From positions 1,116,001 through 1,180,000 of the forward strand of contig JANEZZ010002061.1 of the NCBI GenBank assembly GCA_026122225.1: a stretch of 64,000 nt of DNA, written 5' to 3'. A model generated the notes under the pieces. It was not told the DNA's origin. It searched no databases and saw only the letters and a list, made by a program, of their open reading frames with translations. Positions 1 to 10,164 of this stretch are shown piece after piece. Made by a program: the position numbers and the translations under genes. Within the stretch, counting starts at the first letter, position 1. Each line of letters starts with the position of its first letter. The stretch comes from Heloderma charlesbogerti. Lineage: Eukaryota > Chordata > Lepidosauria > Squamata > Helodermatidae.

Positions 1-1262
1 CGGAGGTCTGTAACATCGTTCAGGAGGCAGCAACTCAATCCATGCCAAAGAAAAAGAAATACAAGAAAGCAAAGTGGCTGTCTCATGAGGCTTTACAAGT
101 AGCTGAGGAAAGAAGGGAAGCGAAAAGCAAGGGAGAAAGGGGAAGATATATCCAACTGAATGCAGATTTCCAGAGAATAGCAAGGAGAGACAAGAAGCCT
201 TTGATTGTGTGGATCACAACAAACTGTGACAAATTCTTAAAGAGATGGGAGTAGCAGACCACCTTACCTGTCTCTGAGAAACCTGTACGAGGGTCAAGAA
301 GTAACAGTAAGAACCAGACATGGAACAACCGATTGGTTCAAAATTGGGAAAGGAGTACGACAAGGCTGCATATTGTCGCCATGCTTATTTAACTTATATG
401 CAGAGTACATCATGAGAAACGCCGGGTTGGATGAATCAGAGGTCGGAATTAAGATTGCCGGGAGAATTATCAACAACCTCCGATACGCAGACGATACCAC
501 CCTAATGGCAGAAAGCGAAGAGGATCTCAAGAGCCTCTTGTTGAGGGTGAAAGAGGAGAGTGCAAAAGCTGGTTTGAAACTCAACATTAAAAAAACTAAG
601 ATCATGGCATCTGGCCCCATCACTTCCCGGCATATGGAAGGGGAAGAAATGGAAGCAGTGACAGATTTTATTTTCTTGGGCTCCAAGATCACCGCAGACG
701 GTGACTGTAGCCATGAAATTAAAAGACGCTTGCTCCTTGGGAGGAAAGGTATGGCAAACCTAGACAGCATAGTAAGAAGCAGAGACGTCACCTTGCCAAC
801 AAAGGTTCGTATAATCAAAGCTATGGTTTTCCCAGTAGCAACGTATGGCTGTGAGAGCTGGACTATAAGGAAGGCTGAGCGCCGAAGAATTGATGCTTTC
901 GAACTGTGGGGCTGGGGAAGACTCTTACAAGTCCCCTGGACTACAAGGAGGTCCAATCAGTCCATCCTAAAGGAAATCAACCCTGAGTGCTCATTGGAAG
1001 GACAGATACTGAAGCTGAAGCTCAAATATTTTGGCCACCTAATGCAAAGAGAAAACTCCCTGGAAAAGACCCTGATGCTGGGAAAGATTGAAGGCAAAAG
1101 GAGAAGGGGACGGCAGAGGATGAGATGGCTAGATAGCATCACTGATGCAATGAATATGAACTTGAGCACATTCCGGGAGAGAGGCAGGACAGGAAGGCCT
1201 GGCGTGCTATGGTCCATGGGGTCACGAAGAGTCGGATACGACTTAATGACTGAACAACAACA
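1..1262 (+). mobile_element. BovB (RTE) LINE, cut by window edge and internally deleted
   Basis: Runs from the linker after the endonuclease (about 1-196) straight into the reverse transcriptase (about 197-1258). Visible RT motifs are RQGCILSPCLF-like (about 360-390) and YADDTTLMA (about 484-510). Compared with the copy at 48.7-52.9 kb, roughly 0.7 kb coding the N-terminal RT is missing. The join near 197 sits in a short shared GCCT, and the frame shifts, giving a stop at 252-254. A one-base loss near 1178 shifts the C-terminus again. The 3' end is a CAACAACAAC tail, as in the other BovB copies. It is a dead copy. The family is known to insert by target-primed reverse transcription using its own endonuclease and RT. 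Confidence 0.93.
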
Positions 1263-2253
1263 ACTGAATTGTAATATTGGCAATGTTATAAGTATAACTT
1301 TTAAGTAGAATGATATTTGAAGTTTGTGTGGAGTTTAAATGGAGTTTAAATTTAATCCTTTTAAGTAAGTTTTTAAATATTTTTTCTTTCTTGCTTGCTT
1401 TCTTCTTCCTTTTCCTTCTTCTGTTCCCCCCCCCCCCGTTAATTGCTGTGTCCTCCTAAGAATACTGTATTGTTGAAAACTGTAGATAATAACTAGGTTG
1501 TTGGTACTGTTTATTTCATTTATAAAGATATAAAATAGAATAAAAAGTATTTTAAAAAACAAAAAATTAGATGAACACAATCAACTTGAAGAAGGCAACA
1601 TTGTAGCTTAGGCTCAGCTTTGTGTATTTACCAGAAAGAAAGATGTTTTTGAACAACAGAATGCAAGTAAAAGTGAATGTTTGTTGAGAAAGGGTGCATG
1701 TACTAAAATGATTATAATGAAAACGAGATTTTTAAATAGTTAAAGCAAGTGTTAACTTTTGTTGAAAGTCACCAGTGGGAACTCAAAAGTGAAAAGCGTG
1801 GAAAAGTAGCAGAAAGTGTATAGTGATAAGACGTAACAACTGAAGTCTTTCAAAACCAGACTGTGATTAAAAAAATGTTGCAAAACATAGTAAACTAATG
1901 AAAGCCAGTGCACAGAGTGTAAGAAGAGTTGCTTTGTATGTAGAACTGATAACCAGAAATTGTTCATGAGTCAAGATGTACCCTAAACTGGAAAATTTCC
2001 ATTTAATAAGTTGCTTAAGAATATGTGCTTTTGTTCCACTGATAAGCTTGTCTCCAAGAAGTGTATAATGAATCGCTCCCTTTGCTTATGCTGTTGTCAT
2101 ATAGTTTTAATCTCTGAACATGTGCAGACGTCCTTATGTTATGTTCTTTAAAGCTCTGTCTTAGACAAACTGGTAAATTTGTGTAATCTGCACAAATAAA
2201 GTTAACAGCAATAAAAAGGAAAACAGTCAAGGAAGAAACAAAAAAAGTGCAGA
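1263..2253. other. Intronic DNA, no gene recognised
   Basis: AT-rich, with a T/C-rich run at about 1380-1438 that ends in a 12-base C run. No exon-like frame with splice borders and no repeat I can name. Confidence 0.5.
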
Positions 2254-2386
2254 ATCACAAAATCATAGAATAGTAGGGTTGGAAGGGGCCTACAAGGCGA
2301 TTGAGTCCAACCCCCTGCTCAATGCAGGAATCCAAGTCAGAGCATCCCTGACAGATGGCTGTCCAGCCTTGTCTTGAATGCCTGTT
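2254..2386 (-). mobile_element. CR1 LINE 3'-end fragment
   Basis: Reads from the CR1 terminal ATTCTATGATTCTATG-type repeat (minus strand) into the 3' UTR and the last codons (RLDSHLSGML-like). It matches the same segment at 12590-12690, 33586, 41322 and 50466. It breaks off at about 2386, where unrelated sequence begins. Confidence 0.9.
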
Positions 2387-2745
2387 AATGAATAATTAGA
2401 AGCTAATGAGTATAAAAGTTTGAAGAGGGTGGCCAGAGCATCCTCAGAGATGCTTGGCCAAAAGGAGGGAATTGTGAAAGAAACTTCATTAGCTAAAAGT
2501 GAAACTGAACGTAGCCAAAAGTTCTGGACAAGCATGATTATGTAGATGGTGTGAGACAAGCTTGAACCTGATGAGTAGCCAATGAATGATTTTCTCTGAC
2601 CTTCTGCTAGATTTTGTGTCCAATCTACTGTTGCCAAATGTGCCTTTGTCTGTATCCAGGTATAAATACCCTGAAAATTATTTATTTATTAAATGAATCC
2701 ACGGATTCTCTTCCATACATGTGTGTCTGTCTTTTGTTCAGCTGA
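2387..2745 (+). mobile_element. Possible solo LTR or LTR-like element
   Basis: Starts TGTTAATGAA, contains TATAAATACC (about 2661) and an AT-rich segment, then a T-rich, U5-like stretch ending TTTTGTTCA. It abuts the broken CR1 fragment. No convincing target-site duplication was found, so this is an inference from layout only. Confidence 0.3.
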
Positions 2746-2859
2746 ATAATAAAAGTTAACGCTTGGAAATAAACTGAAGAAAAGGGGTTTTTTGACAGTT
2801 ACTAAGAGGAGAACTACTGTGAATCACACAAGCCATTCACAGTCTTAAGGAAAAGCTGC

Positions 2860-3965
2860 AGGGAAGAGAGAAGTGTTTAAGGCCTTCTTAAAGGCCTGTA
2901 CCAAAGGGGTTAAGCATAAATCAACTGGGAGTTCCACAACCATGGGGCCACCAACGAGAAGGCCCTGTGTGTCATGCCCACCAACCTACCCAGTTTTACT
3001 GGTGGGTGCAGGAACAGAGCCTCCAAAGCAGAACTGAGTGTACATGCAAGACAAGGCAGGTAAAGGACGTCCTTAAGTCCCAAGATGTTCATCGTTGTCA
3101 TCGTCATTGTCATCATCATCATTTCTATACTGCTCAACAGTCAAAGCTCTCTGGGCAATTTATAAACAATTACAATTTTTTAAAAATGCAATATTAAACA
3201 TAATACAAAACCCATTTCCATAAAACCATTTACATACAATTAAAATATATCCACAATAGAAATCTCAGGACTGGTTAAAACCTTATCATATACTGTTAAA
3301 TGTTTGGGACTAGAGGAACATCTTAACCTGTGCCAAAAACATTACAATGCTGGTGCTAGGTGGATCTCACTGGGGAGAGTGTTAATCAGGATGGCAACAA
3401 GTCCCTCTCCCTTGTTGCCATCCTCTGAACCTCCACCCATGATTGCAGTGTACAGCAAGATTCATACAAGAAGAGGCGCTCTGTCAGGTATTTCGGTCCC
3501 AAGCCGTGTAAGGTTTATAGGTCAAAACCAGCACTTTGAAATGGCCTCAGAAATATACAGGCAGCCAATGCCAGAAAGCCAGAATGTATGTTATATGCTC
3601 AGAACTTCTGGTTCCCACTATCAATCTGGCCACTGCATTTTGCACAAGCTGCAGCTTCCAAACCCCGAGGGAAGCCCCACAGAACACATTGCAGTAATCT
3701 AACCTAGAGGTTATCAGAGCATAGACTACTGAGGCCAGGTTATGCCTGCCCAGATAGGGGTGTAGCTGGGATACCTACCAAAGCTGGTAGAAAGTAGTCC
3801 GTGCCACTGAGGCCACCAGAGCCTCCAGAGACAAAGATGAGTCCAGGCTATGAATCTGCTCCTTCAGGGGAAGTGTACCCCATCCAGAACAGGTTGAACA
3901 AGATGAAGAATAATATGAAGAAATCTGGGTCAAAATCATATGAATTGTGAAAGTACCCTTCAACT
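2860..3965 (-). mobile_element. L2-like LINE remnants
   Basis: Minus-strand translation of 3775-3963 gives TLPLKEQIHSLDSSLSLEA-like residues followed by a VARTTFYQLW-like segment, typical of the C-terminal region of the L2-type RT copies at 27.6 kb and 34.3 kb. 3125-3160 matches the L2 3' end (minus-strand CCCAGAGAGCTTTGACTG). 2900-3060 matches the segment at 28550-28720. Contains (CAT)n at 3096-3124. Degraded and rearranged. Confidence 0.7.
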
Positions 3966-5695
3966 GTACTCATCTGTGGTATTCTTCACTTTATTTCCAA
4001 CACATGCAATGTGACAGACAGCTCCTTTGAATGTGCTAAGGAAATAATGAACCTTATTATAGACCCATAGAAGTGCCTGCATAAGAAGCCATTTTGGAAT
4101 GGATATGTACTTATTATCTTCCACTTTTCTTTTTAATGCAATATTTTAAGAAAAGGAGAAGACCTTACTTCCTGACAAGTGCATTTCAGTAGAAAATTGC
4201 ATATCCGATTGTTGAAATAGGGCTTCCCAGATTTACATATGGCCACCATATTCTATACTGTTAATCACACATTTCCAATATTTTGCTCACAGGATATTCA
4301 ATTAAAAGGCCATGTATTCAAATTATCAATACCAATAAAAGACATATAAAATCTTATCCATCTGCCAGTACTAGTATTTATAATATTAAAAATATGACTA
4401 CTAAAGACTGCTGAATGTCTGTTTAAAAAGAAAGATCTTAACTAGATAGCTGAAGGTTCACAGAAATGCAGCCTTTCCTCATGGGGTTCTAAAGCCTAAA
4501 GGCCATAACTATGCCCCCAAGCCAAATGAAATATGCCACAAAATCCCAGTTGACAATTACAGCCTCCACACACACATTATAGCCCCTATTATGGCCTATT
4601 TCTGCTAGCGTCAAGGATTTCTGGCAGTAATATGGACAATTTCCTCATGATATCAAGGATCTATTAGGTAAATGCCACGTGGAGAAACTGCAACACAGAA
4701 ATGTTTTTCAGTGGATTCCATGTGGTGGCTACACTATGTAGTTTGGGCTTAAAATTGTAATATTTTGTATAAATATGTACTTCCTCCGGATAACACGTTC
4801 ACATTTAATGGTGGTTATTATGTGGGAAGAAGTTCTAAGAGTGTTATGGGCCTCTAGTTGGTGCTACGATCAGCTGTGTGAGTCACCCTGCTAATGTCAT
4901 CATTTTGTGAATCTTTAAAAAAAAATTTTTTTTGAAGACATTGTACTCCCTCACTACACAACTACAGTGGGGGAAACACTCAGTGACTTCTTTTTATAGT
5001 GGTGCACATCAACAAGATCACCCCACCCACTCGCCAAATGTGGCCCAAGGCATTTTTGTCCCTGAGGCTAAAAATCCAAATGGGGTCCTGCCCCAACAGT
5101 ACAAATATACAAATGCACACAAAGAAGGTCAATTTCCTACCTTTTAATGGTACCCTCAAATCTGCTTCCTGAGGTGGACCTCCTTGCCTTACCAAGTGGT
5201 ATGGCTAATCCTGCCCTTTCTTGTCCAGCAATTGCTGCCATTTTGTGAATCTTGTGTCCTGTTTTATTTCTGCTGTTTTATTTTTATTTCTTCCTCTTTA
5301 ACAGGGAAGCCCAGAAGGCCTCACTGTTAGTAGGCCATGTGAGAAGAATGTTTCCACTTTGGGGCAGACATCGCCAAGAGCAGTTAGGCCGACATAATCT
5401 CCTGAGAGGGCAGGACAATCCCAGGCCTATACAACTGTACCAGTTACAAGGTTGCTCTGTGTTTCTGTAAGTTATAATAGTTGTTGAGCATGAAGACATC
5501 TGGTGTGTGTTGCTGTTTCACATCTACATAAATTTCTTTGGAGGCTGTGTGCTCCCTGTGTCCTGTGCTGGAATGCACATCTAGTGAGATTTTTTGTTTT
5601 GAAGCTTGGTGCGGGTTGGTGACAGCAAGCAATTTGCCCAGTTCCCCCCTGCAACAAAACTGCCTTCCTCAGAACAATATTAGTCCTACTGGAAG
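3966..5695. other. Intronic DNA, nothing recognised
   Basis: No exon with splice sites and no nameable repeat. Short open frames here lack homology that I recognise. Confidence 0.45.
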
Positions 5696-5820
5696 AACAT
5701 ACAAGGAGCCCTGCTGGATCAGACCAAGGGCTCTATCTAGTCCAGCATCTTGTTGCCCACAGTGGCTAGCCAGATGACTCTGAGAAGCCCGCAAGCAGGA
5801 CATGAAGGTGTAATGCCCTT
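5696..5820 (-). mobile_element. CR1-like LINE 3' UTR fragment (second subfamily)
   Basis: Contains GGATCAGACCAAGGG, TCTAGTCCAGCAT and AGCAGGACATGA. This is the 3' end attached to the RT frame at 37569-37952, here on the minus strand. The same piece recurs at 6338, 13490, 25900, 30660, 32510, 44270 and 56250. Confidence 0.8.
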
Positions 5821-6165
5821 GCCCTTTAAGTGAGAGCAGGGGCAGGGAAGCCGCTTTAGAGTGACAGCAGCATTCTAAGTCATTAAAAATCTGTTAAGTT
5901 AAATTAGGAGGGCCATGTGTTCTACATTACAGAGGATAGTCCACTATTCGAAGGGGTGTTAGCGGTGTCGTCTGAGGGCACAGCAGCCTGGAGATCACCC
6001 AAATGACAGCATCCCATCAATGACAGTCACAGTAATGTGTTTCCCCTTTAAAAACTTTTCACAAGGATGCTACAGAGCGAAGCTCCAGGCAGTTGTGCCC
6101 ACCACCCTCATTTTCCAGAGTGCATTTCCAGTTTTTTGGCCATGCGTAAGTGGCCACCCTAAGTC
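5821..6165. other. Intronic DNA, nothing recognised
   Basis: No gene or recognisable repeat seen. Confidence 0.4.
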
Positions 6166-6300
6166 TGAAGTTTTATTATTATTATTATTTATTATTATTA
6201 ATAATAATAATATTTATATACCACCTTATTTTCTAAAAAGCCATCAAGGCGGTGCACAGCAATTTAAAACAACAAAGCCTTAAAATAAATATAAACGGTA
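6166..6300 (-). mobile_element. L2-like LINE 3' end with (ATT)n
   Basis: A self-complementary (ATT)n/(AAT)n tract, then TATACCACCTT and CAAGGCGGTGCAC, the minus-strand 3' end shared by L2-like LINEs and their SINEs in this window. Confidence 0.6.
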
Positions 6301-6573
6301 AAACACTAGACCATTAAAACAACACAAACTTCTACCACAAGTACATAAGAAGTGCCATGGTGTATCAGACCAAAGGTCCATCTAGTCCAGCACAGCGGCC
6401 AGCCTGCTGCCTGTGGAAAACCACAGTTAGAACAGGAGTGTGATAGCACCCTCGCACTCACGTTCCCCAGCAGCTGGTATACAGAGGCATACTGCTTCCG
6501 GCGCTGGAGGGAGCATTTGGCCATCATGACTAGCGGCCCCCGATAGCCTTGTCCTCTATGATTTTGTCTAGTT

Positions 6574-7210
6574 CAGGGGTCCTCAAAGTGGCATCCGTGG
6601 GCTCCATGAAACCTCTGGGAACCTCCAACGACACCTACGAAGCTCTCCACTCGCTGTCTCTTCAAAAAAATATTTTAAATAAAAAACTTGGAAAATGTTA
6701 GAGCACCAGGTTCTCCTTCTTTTTCCTGAACTTGCCGCTGATCAGTTGTTCAGCGGACAGGACAGGCTGCTTCCTGGCCCCAGCCAATGTTCTTCCATCT
6801 ACACAGACCTTTCTCTTTTGCTCTCTCTCAGCCTCTTGCCCTGCTATTTCTCTCCACCCAACCCCTTTCCTTGCTATTTCTCTCCCTTCCCCATCCCTAG
6901 CCTTCTTTTTTCTCTCCCTTCCTAGCCCCTAGCCTTGCTCTTTCTCTCCCACTCACCCACTCTCTCTTGCTGTTTCTCCCCACTCCTAGCTTCTAGACTC
7001 ACTTGCTCTCCCCTCTACTCCTTTGCCTTGCTATTTCTCCTTCCCAACCAGCCTCTAGTCTTGCTATTTTTCTCCCCACAACACACCTCTTTTGACAAGC
7101 CAGGCCATCACTAGCCACATTCTCTATGGGAGCCATTTTGTGGTGATGCCCACAGCAGTTTCTCAAACTCCCAAATGTGCCCTTGGGTCCAAAAAGGTTG
7201 GGTACCCCTG
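6574..7210. mobile_element. Nonautonomous hAT-like transposon with internal minisatellite
   Basis: Ends are CAGGGGTCCTCAA and (reverse complement) CAGGGGTACCCAA. It is flanked by GTCTAGTT (6566-6573) and GTCTAGTC (7211-7218), an 8-bp duplication with one change, which is diagnostic of hAT. The interior (about 6830-7080) is a degenerate tandem repeat of about 30 bp around CTTGCTATTTCTCTCC, roughly eight units. No transposase frame. It split an older CR1-like copy. Confidence 0.85.
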
Positions 7211-7420
7211 GTCTAGTCTCACTTCCAAATTAGTGGCCATCACTACATTAGTGACATCCAAATTAGTGGCCATATCTACATCTTGTGGTAGTTCTTGGCC
7301 CATCAAATTTAGCATCCTGTTCCCCACAGTGGTCAACCACATACCTCAGGGAAGCTCACAAGCAGACATGGAAGACAGCAAGCTTCCCCTGCTGTGGCTT
7401 TTTCAGCAACTGATTCTCAG

Positions 7421-7843
7421 GGCCAAACTAAACATTTTTATAATCACACATAGCAAAGTTATGTGTGACTGCTTAATTTACTTCAAAGAAAGTGCACATC
7501 GCCCTGATTTGGATTGGGACTATGGCACTCTGGGAGGGTTTTTTTTAAGCGTTTTCCCCACCAGTTTTCATCCTGAAATTCCAACTCCCGCAGTGAGTGG
7601 GGGAAGTAAAAAAAAGAAAAAACACCTCCATTGGAATCAATGGATTTTTTCCTTTTTTAACCCTCTCGTGGGGTGTGCGGAATTTCAGGATGAAAACAGG
7701 TGGTGGCGGCGGAAAAAGCTTAACTCTCCTTCCCAGTGCACCATGGTCCTGATCCAAATCAGGGCCATGCACGCTTATTCTGAAGTAAACAAACCAATTG
7801 TGCATCTCTGTTATGCATGATTAGAAGAACACTTGGTTTGGCC
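7421..7843. mobile_element. Palindromic DNA element (GGCCAAACT ends)
   Basis: Left end GGCCAAACTAAACA; right end reverse complement GGCCAAACCAAGTG. The two halves are imperfect inverted copies across about 420 bp: CCCTGATTTGGAT near 7502 pairs with ATCCAAATCAGGG near 7753, and CATCCTGAAATTCC near 7570 pairs with GGAATTTCAGGATG near 7680. Flanks CTCAG and TTCAG may be a degenerate duplication. A related copy lies at 32314-32821. Confidence 0.8.
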
Positions 7844-8030
7844 TTCAGAGGCAAATAGTACTGCCTCTGATCCTGGAGGTGGCATATAGCATCATGACTT
7901 GTAGCCACTGACAGATTTATCCTCCATTAATTTGCCTGATACCCTTTTAAACCCATCTCAGCCATCAGCCATCATAGCATCATTTGGCAGCAAATTCCTT
8001 AAATTAAATGTGGGTTGTGTGAAGAATCTA

Positions 8031-8934
8031 TTTAAATGCAGGTGGAATGTGGAGCTATTGTCACTTGAAGAGTGCCTTGTGGGAATATCAGACAAGGACT
8101 AAAATGCAGTTGGGACACATTCTGGCTGCTTATATAGGGACGTCTCCAAAATTCAAATACCTGCTGAGGGTAGCCTTCGACCTATCACTAGTGCTCAGAC
8201 TACCTTGCTTCACAGGGTTGCCGCCACGAGGGTAAAATGAAACAAGGTTGTACAGCATCCCTTTAGAAACCGAAAACACATACATGAATAATGGAGAAAA
8301 GAAACGAACTGCATCAAAGGGACAAAACTCATGCCCTTTACCACTTTACAAGGCTTCGTAGCGCTTTGTTGCTCATTGTGTAGCTGCCTTATTTTGAAAG
8401 GAAAGTTTGTTCTGACTGGCTCCATAGCCCCGCAGCAGCTCTGCAAGGTGCCTGGGGTCAAAGCCTGCAGCTCTAAATCTTATCCAAGAAGGGAGATGGA
8501 ATTAGGTTGGCCTGCGTTCCTCCACACCACAGCTTCTGCTGATGTGACACCCTGCAACCCCCATCTTTATTCTATTTCCTACGCGCCATTAGTCACGTAG
8601 AGAGAGCACTTGGACGGTAATAGCGCCTCAAAGCAGGTCATTCCAAAAGGGTGTGGAAAGGCATTTTAAGCCCTGATTTGTTGTTTGTCAGCCATATTTT
8701 CCGATTTCCTAATAAGGCTTAATTGACAGGGAAGCAACAGACACAGTTGAAATTGTTATTTGAGATGGAGAAGGTAACCTTTCTTTCAGGATTAATTACT
8801 TGATGTAGCAATTGCCAGAGAGCTAAAAATGAAATCTAGCAAGCTTACATATGTCTTCCTTGGCCATATAGCTTCCTATAGATGGTTGCCCGCTTGATGC
8901 AGATACATCTCTCTGTGTTTGTGTACATGTGTTG
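8031..8934. other. Unique-looking intronic DNA
   Basis: No gene or nameable repeat. 8640-8880 has no repeat character and several TAATT-type motifs; see findings. Confidence 0.45.
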
Positions 8935-9395
8935 AACACAGGAAGCTGCCTTATAGTGAGTCAGACCATCAATACATCTAGCCCAGTATTGACTATGCTG
9001 AGGCTGGGTTTAAAGGTACTGAAGCTGTACCTCACTTCACAGTACCTCTTCAGGCTACAATGACGGGGGGATATCAGCACTGTTCCATATAAAAACTCCC
9101 TGCAAACAGAAAACTAGCACAACAGTGCTTTGTTTGCTGTGCTGGTCTTTCTATTTGCAGGGAGTTACTAATGCAGGGCAGCATTCAGAACTGCCATCCC
9201 CGTCTTGCAGTCTGAGGCAGTTCAGTCCATTCTACTATCTCCTTCTGTCGCATGTGTTAAGCCTGCTTGGCAGTGGCTCTCCAGGGTCTCAGTAGAAGTC
9301 TTTCCCAATCCCTGCACTGCTACAAGATAATCTTTTAACGGGAGATGTCAAGAGATTGGAACCTGAGACCCACTGCATACAAATCATGTGATCTA
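8935..9395 (-). mobile_element. tRNA-derived SINE, interrupted
   Basis: Minus strand reads from a tRNA-like head (near 9395) through CTTGACATCTCCCGTTAA to GGCAGCTTCCTGTGTTC near 8935-8955. The plus-strand copy at 62000-62155 is the same family. About 9060-9235 is extra sequence containing a hairpin. Confidence 0.65.
9083..9173. repeat. Hairpin-forming insertion in SINE
   Basis: AACTCCCTGCAAACAGAAA (about 9104) is nearly the reverse complement of TTTCTATTTGCAGGGAGTT (about 9148), with an arm of about 29 bp including GCACA/TGTGC. Probably a palindromic MITE; its exact ends are not defined. Confidence 0.55.
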
Positions 9396-9410
9396 CCAAT
9401 GCGCCGGAAA

Positions 9411-9538
9411 TACCTGGTGCCCTCTAGTCATTTTGGACTATAACTCCCATCAACCCCAGCCAGCATGGCCGATGGCAGAGGATTATGGGTGTGGGTGTTG
9501 GAGCCCAAAAATCTGCAGGGAGACACCAGGTTGCCTAA
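9411..9538. mobile_element. Palindromic hAT-type MITE, family A
   Basis: CCTGGTGCCCTCTAG...TTGGACTATAACTCCCATCA, then an inverted half ending AGACACCAGGTTG. The same self-complementary family, centred on CAGCATGGCC, occurs at 19146, 20311, 22349, 22758, 58409 and 61428. The copy at 22758 has an 8-bp duplication. Confidence 0.75.
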
Positions 9539-10164
9539 CCCTGCACTAAGCTCTGGCCCATATTCAGCAAAGTTTGCTTTCTATATTTGTATTCGTCTTG
9601 TCATTTTATAGGTAACCCTGTGAGGGGTAAAAGGCTGGGCCCAAGGCAAAAAGGACAGGGCCAAAAATACCAGCATATTTTGGCATAAAGCTCTAACTGC
9701 CAGTAACTACGCTCAGTGGTGTAGTGGTAAATTTTTAAGTGCGGGCGCTCATCACGACAGTCCCTATAGCCACGCCCCCAAGGAGAGTCCAAAAATGCAG
9801 GCAGCTGTGTTGACCCATTTCAACACACCAGTTCTAGCAGTTTTATCTCCACCAGGAGCAGGTCTTTTGTAAAGCAAATGGGTCTTATTTGCCTATCCAA
9901 GATCATGCCACCCCCAAATAGTTTGCATTACAACAGGGAACACTATATCAATGTTGGGAAAATTCATCCCTCCCGCCCCCCGCCCCCACTATAAGAATTG
10001 CAGCCAAGTTCATAAGGAACATAGAAGTCTGAGGCGGTGGCAGATGTCCCTGCAGATAAAAAAGTATCAGTGCTGAGTCCCTGTGAGCTACACCACACCA
10101 CTGACTAAGCCTTAGGAGAGGCATTTAAACCGTTTAGAATAGGGAAAATACTGTACAAAAGCTA
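9539..10164. other. Intronic DNA, nothing recognised
   Basis: No gene, no clear repeat. Contains a CCCGCCCCCCGCCCCC run near 9972-9987. Confidence 0.4.

Larger units (their letters stand above)
6338..8030 (-). mobile_element. CR1-like LINE fragment split by two DNA elements
   Basis: Pieces at 6338-6573, 7211-7420 and 7844-8030 read continuously as the second CR1-like subfamily (AGACCAAAGGTCCATCTAG at about 6368, later the TGTGTGAAGAA stretch near 8017). The gaps are filled by a hAT element (6574-7210) and a palindromic element (7421-7843). The order in 7211-7420 suggests some duplication or rearrangement. Confidence 0.75.

Noticed and set aside
42..254. A small basic host protein (PKKKKYKKAKW)
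   Set aside because: It is the BovB linker; the same residues are in the BovB at 50.0 kb.
7092..7820. A 242-codon plus-strand frame
   Set aside because: It crosses a hAT end, a CR1-like piece and a palindromic MITE; no family or splice support.
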